Source: Faecalibacterium prausnitzii
GTDB lineage: Bacteria > Bacillota > Clostridia > Oscillospirales > Ruminococcaceae
Length of the DNA: 64,000 bases
Direction: 5' to 3'
Assembly (NCBI RefSeq): GCF_003287495.1
Contig: NZ_PRLE01000005.1
Span: forward strand, 124,001-188,000
Shown here: positions 52,519-60,257 of the stretch, piece after piece
Layout: each line of letters begins with the position of its first letter
Position numbering within the stretch: the first letter of the stretch is position 1
Notes under the pieces: generated by a model
Database searches by the model: none
The model's input: only the letters and a program-made list of their open reading frames with translations
What the model was told of the DNA's origin: nothing
Position numbers and translations under genes: made by a program

Positions 52519-55500
52519 ATGCGTAAAAATCTTGCAAAACACACGGCGAAAAGGCTTCCGCTGGCCAAACGGGTGCTTGCGTTGTGCTTCGCGCTGATTT
52601 TCGTGTGCAGCTGTCTGCTGCCCGCCTTTGCAAACGGCACGGGCGCGGAGCTTGAGACGCCGGGCACCGAAGTAGTGGAGGCCGCCGCCCCCGGCGCGGA
52701 GCCGGAACCCATGGATCTCTACGACGAGCCCGCGGCCGTGGCGGACGAGCCCGAGGCGCTGGACGATAACTTCGGCGTGGCGGACGAGCCCGCAGCCATG
52801 GACAATGAAGTGGAAAAACCCGTTGTGGATGACGAGCCCGCAGCCATGGACGATCAGGTGGAAAAACCCGTCGTGGATGACGAGCCCGCAGCCATGGACG
52901 ATCAGGTGGAAAAACCCGTCGTGGATGACGAGCCCGCAGCCATGGACAATGAGGTGGAAAAACCCGTCGAGGGCGGCGAGCCCCCCGTGGCCGATGACAC
53001 CCCTGCCGAAGAGGGCGCGACGAAGACCACCACCGACGCAAGCGGCAACATCGTCTATGAGTACGACACCAGCGGCACGACGTTCCCCGATGACGACGCG
53101 GCCGCGCTCCCCGATGGCGACCAGGTGCTGGATCAGATGGACGCGGCGTTCTCCATCCCCACCAACATCTACCACTTCTGGCTCAAGAAGATGAGCAGCT
53201 ACGACCTCGAGGATATCGCCCGCGACGCCGAGACCGCTGAAATGACCGTGGAGCAGTATCTGGCCATGTACGGCACCGAGAAAGGCTGCTACCACATCAT
53301 GACCGCCGCCGACGGCGCGAACCTGAAAGACTATCAGTTCGCAAACCCCACCTCCAACGATGACCCCGAGGGCAACAGCCGCACCTTTGCAGGTTGGTAC
53401 TACACCGACGATCTGGGCGACGAGCAGAAGTTCGTGTTTGACGAGTGCCTGTACGTTTCCGAGGGCACGACCGTGGAAGTCTACGCGAAGTGGAAGAAGC
53501 CGGAAGCTACCAAGAGCGTTACGCTTGACGGCCAGACCATCAGCTTCAAAGTAGAGGGTGCAACAACGCTGAATGTTGAGGCGCTGGATACAGATACTCA
53601 GAAGAATCTGGAAGACGAGCTTATCCAGAAAATTGACCCGAAAGAGTATAATGCCCTTTATACATTCAATATCAGCCCCAAAGATGAGGGCGGCCTTGAG
53701 CTTGAGCAGACCAGCAAAGTTACCATTTCCGGTCTGGACCTCACCTCGGCGGCAGACGTAAAAGTCTTCCATCAGGGTGCTGATCTGGAAGAGCTGAAAG
53801 TGAATGTTACCAGCGATGGTGACTTGACTTTCACGACCAACGGCTTCTCTCCGTTTGCAATTCTGGTTGCAGACCTGTCCAAAGCAAATGACAGTGATAG
53901 CAGCGATGCAGATGACCGGATGGCAGAATTGGCAAATGAAGATAAAGCATATACGGTCTATAGTGATGGCAGTAACATTGAAATGCCGTTGAATGGAACT
54001 TATACGTTAAGCGGAAACGCCTATAAACCATACTGGTATACCAATTACCATAGTTGGTCGATAGAGTCGGGCGATGATGTGGTATCTTTCACCTCAGAGA
54101 AAAATATTCAGAATCCGACAATTAAAGGTAAGTCTGTAGGTACGGCAAAACTCAAACACACTTACTATATTTATTACTACAATCAAAAGTACTCTTATGA
54201 TGAGGAGTTTACCATCAATGTAACTAAGTTTGAAGATACGTACAGTGGCAGTGCTTATATCTACTTCTTGAAATTGCCTACTGGCGACCCGATGAACAAT
54301 GACACAGGCGAGTGGGCACCGAAAGCCGATAAAAGTAAGTTGGAAGCAAAAATCAGTACGGCAGGTGCTACTTGGACGAATGGCTACACTAATGATAACA
54401 GTGCAATTCCGAACAAGAACATTGTAACAGGAAACGGCCAGATCCTGACAGACTATATCACTTCGTGGCCAGATGGAAGCACAGGAACGACCTGGACGGT
54501 GAAAAAGGATGATCCGACTACAGGAAGTTACTTTACATCGATCTGGAATGAGATAAGCGAAAATTACATTGCATCCATACAAAATGAAACGGGTATCAAT
54601 GACCTGACAGTAGATGACATTACTGAAATTATCCTGACGCCCCGAAAGATTTCTCGTAATAACGGTGGAAGTCAGAACTATCATATCGATTGCGCGATCA
54701 GCGTTGTTACCAAGAAAGTCTTTACAGCGAAGTTCATGGTAAAAGACCCGACGAAAGGAGAAGAAAAGTGGTCGCAGGTCGATTCCAAGAACTACAAAGA
54801 GGGCGAAGCTGTTATCAAGACCACGGCTGTAACGATTGGAACAACAAAAACTGTTGAGGGCGTGAGGTATGAGCTGAAAGGCTGGTATACGGAAGACCCG
54901 CTGGGAGATATCAATGTTCACGGTCCATTGATTGAAGACAATGAATGGCGGAAGCGGGGAACAAACGATTATGGATATCTGACAACGAGCACGGATGCGG
55001 TTCGCGAAGATGGTACAGTTTATTTCTACGCCGTATGGGAGCCTGAGACACAGAAACCGATTCGGACGATCACGAAAAAGGTGGAAGGTCTGTTTGGTGA
55101 CCGTAGTAAGCAGTTCAGAATCGTAGTAACAGGCCCGAATGGCTTCTCTCAGGAATTTACTCTGGCGCATGGGGAGACTGGAACGCTGAATAATTTGATG
55201 GTTCAGGTCGGAGACGTCATTACCATTACGGAATATGATGCAAGCGATTATGATACCACGGCTCAGATCTATTACTCAAACAGTTCTAACGGATTGCTTG
55301 GAGCCAATGGACAGGAGTTCACAGGCGAAAACGAAAAAACTACTACGATTACCATCACAGATGATATGATCGATCTGGACGAGATCAATATCACTGTCAC
55401 CAACGAAAAGGACGCTCCGGTTGACAACGGTGTCCTCCTCGACACTCTCCCCTACATCCTGATCCTCGTGGTCGTCGCGGGCGGCGGCGTGCTGCTCTTC

Positions 55501-55533
55501 CTCCGGAAACGGAAGAACGACGACGATGAATAA
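52519..55533 (+). CDS. Large sortase-anchored adhesin / tip pilin
   Basis: A surface protein of 1004 residues. Signal peptide 1-38 (ends PAFA). Residues ~88-152 hold 16-residue acidic repeats (VEKPVVDDEPAAMDDQ). An InlB-type B repeat follows (TFAGWYYTDD...VEVYAKW, ~290-330), then a long beta-rich middle with a second B-repeat-like GWYTEDPLG...FYAVWEP. The last domain (~848-965) is FctA-like with a likely Lys853-Glu905-Asn962 isopeptide triad. The tail is VDNG (968-971) followed by a PYI membrane helix and RKRK. AAAGGAGG lies 9 bases before the ATG. It is the first gene behind the riboswitch; the middle is clearly A/T-richer than both ends. Confidence 0.85.
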   Translation: MRKNLAKHTAKRLPLAKRVLALCFALIFVCSCLLPAFANGTGAELETPGTEVVEAAAPGAEPEPMDLYDEPAAVADEPEALDDNFGVADEPAAMDNEVEKPVVDDEPAAMDDQVEKPVVDDEPAAMDDQVEKPVVDDEPAAMDNEVEKPVEGGEPPVADDTPAEEGATKTTTDASGNIVYEYDTSGTTFPDDDAAALPDGDQVLDQMDAAFSIPTNIYHFWLKKMSSYDLEDIARDAETAEMTVEQYLAMYGTEKGCYHIMTAADGANLKDYQFANPTSNDDPEGNSRTFAGWYYTDDLGDEQKFVFDECLYVSEGTTVEVYAKWKKPEATKSVTLDGQTISFKVEGATTLNVEALDTDTQKNLEDELIQKIDPKEYNALYTFNISPKDEGGLELEQTSKVTISGLDLTSAADVKVFHQGADLEELKVNVTSDGDLTFTTNGFSPFAILVADLSKANDSDSSDADDRMAELANEDKAYTVYSDGSNIEMPLNGTYTLSGNAYKPYWYTNYHSWSIESGDDVVSFTSEKNIQNPTIKGKSVGTAKLKHTYYIYYYNQKYSYDEEFTINVTKFEDTYSGSAYIYFLKLPTGDPMNNDTGEWAPKADKSKLEAKISTAGATWTNGYTNDNSAIPNKNIVTGNGQILTDYITSWPDGSTGTTWTVKKDDPTTGSYFTSIWNEISENYIASIQNETGINDLTVDDITEIILTPRKISRNNGGSQNYHIDCAISVVTKKVFTAKFMVKDPTKGEEKWSQVDSKNYKEGEAVIKTTAVTIGTTKTVEGVRYELKGWYTEDPLGDINVHGPLIEDNEWRKRGTNDYGYLTTSTDAVREDGTVYFYAVWEPETQKPIRTITKKVEGLFGDRSKQFRIVVTGPNGFSQEFTLAHGETGTLNNLMVQVGDVITITEYDASDYDTTAQIYYSNSSNGLLGANGQEFTGENEKTTTITITDDMIDLDEINITVTNEKDAPVDNGVLLDTLPYILILVVVAGGGVLLFLRKRKNDDDE
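52783..52974 (+). repeat. 48-bp in-frame tandem repeats in the adhesin gene
   Basis: Nearly identical units begin at 52810, 52858 and 52906, with partial units on both sides. Each encodes VEKPVVDDEPAAMD plus DQ or NE. Such identity at DNA level allows copy-number change by slippage or recombination. Confidence 0.9.
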
Positions 55534-55576
55534 GCCAACTTCCAAGCCAAATAAAATCACGAAAGGAGGTGGATGG

Positions 55577-55858
55577 ATGGCAAAAGAAAAAGCCAAAGGA
55601 GGCCCGCAGCCCGCACAGCGCCTGCCCGGCGCGGAGGATGCCTGCATCAGCCAGGAGCAGCTGGAGATCGTGGAATGGTACCGCAAGGTGAAGTTCCGCA
55701 AGAACCTGCTCGGCGGCGTGGATGAAGTGCAGATGTGGAAGAAGCTGGAGGAGCTCTACGGCCTGTACGAAAACGCCATCCGGGCCGAGAGAGCAAGGTA
55801 TAACGCCCTGCTGGAAGCCCATACCCCTCCCGGAGAGAACCATGAGGAGGGATGTTGA
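55577..55858 (+). CDS. Small cytoplasmic coiled-coil protein in the pilus operon
   Basis: A protein of 93 residues starting MAKEKAKGGPQPAQRLPG. The ATG at 55577 has AAAGGAGG 7 bases upstream; an ATG at 55526 overlapping the adhesin stop lacks a site. There is no signal peptide. The core FRKNLLGGVDEVQMWKKLEE and LYENAIRAERARYNALL is a predicted helix pair slightly reminiscent of the N-terminus of DivIVA/GpsB proteins, which recruit wall enzymes. That likeness is weak. Its stop overlaps the sipA start by one base (TGATG), so the two are coupled. Confidence 0.65.
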   Translation: MAKEKAKGGPQPAQRLPGAEDACISQEQLEIVEWYRKVKFRKNLLGGVDEVQMWKKLEELYGLYENAIRAERARYNALLEAHTPPGENHEEGC

Positions 55859-56427
55859 TGGCGAAAGCCGCAAAAACACTCCCTCCGCAAGACCCGCTCA
55901 CGGCAGGGCGCAGAGCCCTGCACAAGCGGCGCAACGCCGCGCAGGACCGCCGGGACGCGCTTGGTTTACTGGGCCGGGTGGTGGTGCTGGCGGCAGCCGC
56001 GTGGGTGCTGTTCACGCAGGTGTTCCTGCTGACACAGGCCTCCGGCAACAGCATGTTCCCCGCCGTCAAGGACGGCGACCTGCTCATCGGCTACCGGCTA
56101 CAGGGCACTTACGCCAAGAACGACGTGGTGCTCTATGAGCAGGACGGCAAGCTCCGGGTGGGCCGTGTCCTGGGCCGCGAGAACGACCTCATCGCGCTGG
56201 ACGATTCGGGAACGCTGATCGTCAACGGCTCGGCCCAGAGCGGCGAGATCCTTTACCCCACCTACGCGAAAGACACCCTCGAGTACCCCTACACCGTCCC
56301 CGCGGACAGCGTCTTCATCTTGGGAGACTACCGCACGCAATCCGAGGACAGCCGGGATTTTGGCCCGGTGGCCCTCACCGACGTCAAAGCAAAGGTGATC
56401 ACCCTGCTGCGGCGGCGGAGCTTGTAA
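55858..56427 (+). CDS. SipA-like signal peptidase I homologue lacking the catalytic Lys
   Basis: A protein of 189 residues: basic N-terminus, one membrane helix (~38-60), then the S26 fold. Ser65 is kept in SGNSMFPAVKDGD. The Lys normally found in the VKRxxG motif is replaced: RVGRVLG with Gly102. The last block reads FILGDYRTQSEDSRDFGPV, the GDN..SxDSR box. In streptococcal FCT pili, SipA shares this fold, has lost catalytic residues and acts as a pilus assembly helper. The ATG at 55858 is 7 bases after GGAGG. Confidence 0.85.
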   Translation: MAKAAKTLPPQDPLTAGRRALHKRRNAAQDRRDALGLLGRVVVLAAAAWVLFTQVFLLTQASGNSMFPAVKDGDLLIGYRLQGTYAKNDVVLYEQDGKLRVGRVLGRENDLIALDDSGTLIVNGSAQSGEILYPTYAKDTLEYPYTVPADSVFILGDYRTQSEDSRDFGPVALTDVKAKVITLLRRRSL

Positions 56428-56450
56428 GTTCTTGAAAACATTGATATAAT
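56422..56450 (+). promoter_or_regulatory. Consensus-like promoter directly before the major pilin
   Basis: TTGTAA (56422-56427, overlapping the sipA stop), 17 bases, TATAAT (56445-56450). The predicted start of transcription falls on or next to the AGGAGG at 56455-56460, so it would give an almost leaderless mRNA; it may be fortuitous. Confidence 0.4.
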
Positions 56451-56467
56451 ATTTAGGAGGAATCCAC

Positions 56468-57568
56468 ATGAAACTCAAGAAACTGTTTGCTGGTGTCGTA
56501 GCTGCGGCGATGATCGCCACCATGGCTTTCCCTGCATTTGCTGCTACCGAGGGTTTAGGCAGCAAGGGCTTCACAGTCGAAAATAACAAGTCCTTTGAAT
56601 TTGATAAGGTTTGGGTCACGAATGACGAAAGGGATTCGTCGATCGTCGCTCCGGGCGCTGCCCTTACGATGACGGTTCAAAATAACGGACAGCCTGTGAC
56701 CTATCCGCAGGGTGCGACTCCTGCTAGCCTGGAATTAAAAGTGAATTCTAATGACACGGCTGGCAAAACGGCGAGCTTTACTGTTGATCTTCCTAACTAC
56801 TCTGTTCCGGGTAAGTATACTTACATCCTGAAAGAGAATGATCCCAATGTCGCAGGTGTTGTGGCAAACGACAACCTTTATCAGGTGACTGTATGGGCAC
56901 TTCAGGATGAAGCAAACACTACTGGCGGCAACCACATTAAGGAATGCGGTGTGAAGCTGTCTCAGGTTCAGCTGGTTGATGGCGGATATGTTGAGGTTAC
57001 TGGAAAAGGTAAGCTTTCCAGTGTTGAGAACACCTATCAGGCTGGTACGGTGACTGTTACGAAGCATGTTACTGGTAACATGGGTGACAAGAGCACGAAG
57101 TTTAGCTTTAAGGTTGTTCTGGAATCTACTAAACCTGTGAATAGTGTGGTTGCAGGTAACAAGACTTTTGAGTTTGCAACAACGCCTAATGTTAATGGAA
57201 AGTATACCGCAGAGCAGACTTATGAGCTGGCTGACGGCGAGACTTGGACCATTACGAATCTGCCTTTTGGTGTTACCTATACTGTCTATGAAATGAGTGG
57301 CACTACCGCTGTTGAGGATCAGGGTACTTTGGTTGTTGCTGAAGACGGTGCGGACTCTAAGACTTATAAGGTTACCTATACCTCTCAGAGTGGTTCTCTG
57401 AACGAAGAAACTGAGGGCCATAAAATTGCGGCTACTGTTGAAAACAACTGCGGTGCTGAGATTGACACCGGCGTCATCCTCGACAATGCTCCTTACATCC
57501 TGATGCTGGCCGTTGTGGCTGGTGCTGCTATGACTCTGGTCATCAAGAAGCGCCGCGAGGAAGAGTAA
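56468..57568 (+). CDS. Major pilin, FctA / Spy0128-like, two isopeptide domains
   Basis: A shaft subunit of 366 residues. Signal peptide 1-25 (AFPAFA). Domain 1 (~35-190) has Lys47 in FEFDKVW, Glu123 in ILKEND and Asn188 in SVENTY. Domain 2 (~194-330) has Lys199 in TVTKHV, Glu275 in TVYEMS and Asn326/327 in VENN. These match the Lys-Asn isopeptide pattern with catalytic Glu in Spy0128. The tail EIDTGVILDNAPYILML plus KKRR resembles the FctA signal (VPTG...PYI) with IDTG in place of VPTG. AGGAGG lies 7 bases before the ATG. A/T-richer than its neighbours. Confidence 0.88.
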   Translation: MKLKKLFAGVVAAAMIATMAFPAFAATEGLGSKGFTVENNKSFEFDKVWVTNDERDSSIVAPGAALTMTVQNNGQPVTYPQGATPASLELKVNSNDTAGKTASFTVDLPNYSVPGKYTYILKENDPNVAGVVANDNLYQVTVWALQDEANTTGGNHIKECGVKLSQVQLVDGGYVEVTGKGKLSSVENTYQAGTVTVTKHVTGNMGDKSTKFSFKVVLESTKPVNSVVAGNKTFEFATTPNVNGKYTAEQTYELADGETWTITNLPFGVTYTVYEMSGTTAVEDQGTLVVAEDGADSKTYKVTYTSQSGSLNEETEGHKIAATVENNCGAEIDTGVILDNAPYILMLAVVAGAAMTLVIKKRREEE

Positions 57569-57607
57569 TGGAACACTCTCTCCGCAAACACTTTTAAGAG
57601 CCTCTGG

Positions 57608-57882
57608 CGATAACAGCAGACCTTGCGGAATGCCAAAGCCTCTCACTTTGAAAGACTCCCCCGGCCGGGGGAGGTGGCACGAAAGTGCCAGAAGGGGGCA
57701 AGGTGTCTGCGGAGCAGACGGAGAGGGCAAGGATGCTGCCAAAGAGCCAGACACACAGCGATACGCACCCTGCTTGTCAGAGCCATCGTATCGCAACGCC
57801 GCTGGAGTAATTTCACCGGGCTTGCCCTCTCAGGCGCTGACGCGCCAGCTCCCCCAAAGTGGGAGCCCTTGGCAAAGAGGTG
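57608..57882. repeat. Interspersed composite repeat, copy 7 (pilin-sortase spacer)
   Basis: The reverse-oriented form of a tandem-array unit: CTCCCCCGGCCGGGGGAG, GTCTGCGGAGCAGAC, CACAGCGATACG...CGTATCGC, then the GCTGACGCGCCAGC region and CTCCCAAAGTGGGAG type ends. Within the 386 bases between pilin and sortase genes there is no gene; this repeat fills most of it and the remaining ~70 bases are plain leader. Confidence 0.9.
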
Positions 57883-57954
57883 ACGTCCTCCGCAAACACT
57901 TTAACCTGACTCGCAATTCTCTTAACAATAACCAACATCGCAAGCTGACTGGAG

Positions 57955-58725
57955 GTGGGCTGTATCACTTGGCAACGTGTAGCGCTGCGGACAGCCGACT
58001 TCCTGATCAGCGCGGTGGTGGTGCTGTTCCTCCTCACGGCGGGCGCTTACTCCGCTTACGCGCTGTGGGATAACAACCAGGTCTATGCCGCCGTGGATAA
58101 CGTGCAGGACGAGCTGCTGCAGTTCAAGCCTGCCGCCGATGGCGAGAACGGCGCCTCCTTTGAGGAACTGCTGGCCATCAACTCGGACGTGAAAGCCTGG
58201 CTCACCCTGGACAACACCGCTATTGATTACCCTGTGGTGCAGGGCGAGAACAATTTCAGCTACATCAACACCGATGTCTACGGCGACTTTGCACTGGCCG
58301 GCAGCATCTTCCTGGATTCCGATTGTGATGGCAGCTTCCACGATCCGTATTCGCTGCTGTACGGCCACCACATGGAAAACAGCAAGATGTTTGGAGATCT
58401 TGACCTGTACAAGGACGAGGCGTTCTTCAACGAGAACACCACCGGCACGCTGGTCCTGCCCGACCGCACCTACCACTTACAAATTTTCGCCTGTCTGCTG
58501 GTGCCCGCGTCCGAGGATGCCATCTTCGACGTGAACCAGTGGGACGCAAACCTGAACGGTCTGCTCGATTTCGCACAGGAGAACGCGCTGCACCTGCACT
58601 CTGACACGCTGGACACCGTCCGGGCGCGGGAGGGGGCACAGGTGCTGGCCATGTCCACCTGTTCCACGGAGTTTACCGATGCAAGAACCATTCTTCTGGC
58701 GTGGATGACAACGCCGGAGCAGTAA
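57955..58725 (+). CDS. Class B sortase
   Basis: A membrane transpeptidase of 256 residues. An N-terminal helix (~12-38) is followed by the sortase barrel with DYPVVQGENNFSYINTDVYG, catalytic His138 in LLYGHHM, Cys236 in MSTCS and Arg244 in TDARTILLAW. The class B layout (YGHHM, long beta6/7 helix) fits polymerising pilin sortases of the FCT type. It probably recognises the DTG/DNG-PYI signals of the large pilins (inference). The start is unsure: GTG 57955 overlaps its GGAGG and no better codon is in frame. Confidence 0.9.
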   Translation: MGCITWQRVALRTADFLISAVVVLFLLTAGAYSAYALWDNNQVYAAVDNVQDELLQFKPAADGENGASFEELLAINSDVKAWLTLDNTAIDYPVVQGENNFSYINTDVYGDFALAGSIFLDSDCDGSFHDPYSLLYGHHMENSKMFGDLDLYKDEAFFNENTTGTLVLPDRTYHLQIFACLLVPASEDAIFDVNQWDANLNGLLDFAQENALHLHSDTLDTVRAREGAQVLAMSTCSTEFTDARTILLAWMTTPEQ

Positions 58726-58738
58726 AGGAGGGGATGAA

Positions 58739-59575
58739 ATGAAGATCCGAAAATTCGCGGCGACGCTGCTGGCACTGGTGCTTTGCCTGAGCCTGAGCCT
58801 GCCCGCGGCCTTTGCGGAAGCGCAGCAGCGTGTGGAGCTGAAAAACCTGACGGTCAACGTCAAGTGCACGGGCAATGCCATCCCCGACGAGCAGCTCACC
58901 ATCCGCCTGACCCCCCGCAAAAAAGCCCCCATGCCCGGCGATGCCGCCGCACTGGAAGCGTTCGTCAACACGGCGGACTGCACCCGTTCCAACGGTTATA
59001 TGACCACCGCCACATTCCCGGAGACATTCGTCTTCACGGCCCCCGGTACCTATGAGTACGAGGTGGCCCAGCGGAAAGGCAGCTCCCTCAACGGCACTTA
59101 CGACACCCGCACCATGGTGCTCCGTGTCACCGTGAGCTGGAGCGGCGACACGCTGGTGACCGTGGCCAAGGTCTATGAGGCCGACCAGTCCTCCAATGAC
59201 AAGGAAGACAGCATCCTGTTCCACAACACGTTCAACAACTCCGCCCCGGACGACCCGTACGATCCGCCGTATATCCCGGGTGACCCCTACACCCCGGACC
59301 CGAAGCCCACGCCTGTGGTGCCTACCCCGGAGACCCCGGTGAACCCGCCGGTCCTAGACGCGCGGCCGGATACCGCCCCCACGGTGTCCACGGCGCCCAC
59401 GGTGCCCGCCGCGGAAACGCCCGTCAATCCTCCGGTGGCTGACGCGCGTGCCCCCAAGCTGATCCAGACCGGACAGCTCAACTGGCCCGTGCCGGTGCTG
59501 GCAGGGCTGGGCACCCTGTTCCTGGCGGCTGGCGTGATCCTCCTCACCAAGAAGAAAGAGGATGACAATGCGTAA
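58739..59575 (+). CDS. Minor / anchor pilin with Pro-rich stalk and LIQTG signal
   Basis: A protein of 278 residues. Signal peptide 1-26 (AAFA). Residues ~30-165 form one FctB/Spy0128-like pilin domain with FVFTAPGTYEYEVAQRKG and a final FHNTF strand. Residues ~170-238 are Pro/Thr-rich with two ETPVNPP repeats, a wall-spanning stalk. LIQTG (241-245) followed by QLNWPVPVLAGLG, a helix and KKK is an LPXTG-like signal. By analogy it anchors the pilus to peptidoglycan. AAAGGAGG lies upstream, 13 bases after the sortase B stop. Confidence 0.88.
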   Translation: MKIRKFAATLLALVLCLSLSLPAAFAEAQQRVELKNLTVNVKCTGNAIPDEQLTIRLTPRKKAPMPGDAAALEAFVNTADCTRSNGYMTTATFPETFVFTAPGTYEYEVAQRKGSSLNGTYDTRTMVLRVTVSWSGDTLVTVAKVYEADQSSNDKEDSILFHNTFNNSAPDDPYDPPYIPGDPYTPDPKPTPVVPTPETPVNPPVLDARPDTAPTVSTAPTVPAAETPVNPPVADARAPKLIQTGQLNWPVPVLAGLGTLFLAAGVILLTKKKEDDNA

Positions 59576-60173
59576 AGCATCCCCGGGCGTCATCTGTGTC
59601 CTGCTGGGAGTCGTCCTGCTGCTGGCGGCGCTGGGACTCTACGGCTACAACCGCTGGGAGGACGCTCAGGCTGGCGCGGAAGCCCAGACCGTCGTACAGG
59701 ATCTACAGGAAAAAGTCGTTGAACAAACACAGAGCGCGGCCTCGGCTCCCGCCATCGACACCAGCTCCCTTGACCCGGAGCTGCCCGTGGTGGAGCTGGA
59801 CGGCTACGAATATGTGGGCACTGTCTCCATCCCCGCCATTGGCATCGACCTGCCGGTGATGAGCGAGTGGAGCTACCCCAAACTCAAAATTTCCCCCTGC
59901 CGCCAGTTCGGCTCCTCCCGCACCGATGATCTCGTCATCGCGGCGCACAACTACGAGTCGCATTTCGGCAAGATCGGCACCCTCGCCCTGGGCGATGAGG
60001 TCCGTTTCACCGACATGGACGGCATCGAGAACCACTACACGGTTTCTGCCATTGAAGTCCACGACCCCACCGATGTGGAGGCCGTGGAGCACAGCGGCCA
60101 CGATCTGGTGCTGTACACCTGCACCTACGGTGGCAAGACCCGCATCGTCGTCTTCTGTGACAGAAGCAATTGA
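59568..60173 (+). CDS. Second sortase (class D-like)
   Basis: A protein of 201 residues: N-terminal membrane helix (~6-28), linker, then a compact sortase barrel with VGTVSIPAIGIDLPV, catalytic His127 in AAHNY, Cys185 in LYTCTYGG and Arg192 in KTRIVVFCDR. It overlaps the end of the anchor pilin gene by 8 bases; AAAGAGG lies 6 bases before the ATG at 59568. Its position directly behind the LIQTG protein suggests that protein as substrate. Confidence 0.88.
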   Translation: MRKASPGVICVLLGVVLLLAALGLYGYNRWEDAQAGAEAQTVVQDLQEKVVEQTQSAASAPAIDTSSLDPELPVVELDGYEYVGTVSIPAIGIDLPVMSEWSYPKLKISPCRQFGSSRTDDLVIAAHNYESHFGKIGTLALGDEVRFTDMDGIENHYTVSAIEVHDPTDVEAVEHSGHDLVLYTCTYGGKTRIVVFCDRSN

Positions 60174-60204
60174 AGACATTCTCGGATTCCATTCCCGCAC
60201 CCCC

Positions 60205-60241
60205 GCACCGGAGACGCCCGGTGTGGGGGATTTGTTTTTGT
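60205..60241 (+). terminator. Terminator of the pilus operon
   Basis: CCCCCGCACCGG and CCGGTGTGGGGG pair around AGACGC, followed by ATTTGTTTTT. Confidence 0.85.
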
Positions 60242-60257
60242 GGGGGGGGAAAAAAAC

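Noticed and set aside
52091-53041. A 316-codon Arg/Pro-rich minus-strand frame
   Set aside because: It is antisense to the riboswitch and the adhesin tandem repeats; its repeats mirror the 48-bp units.
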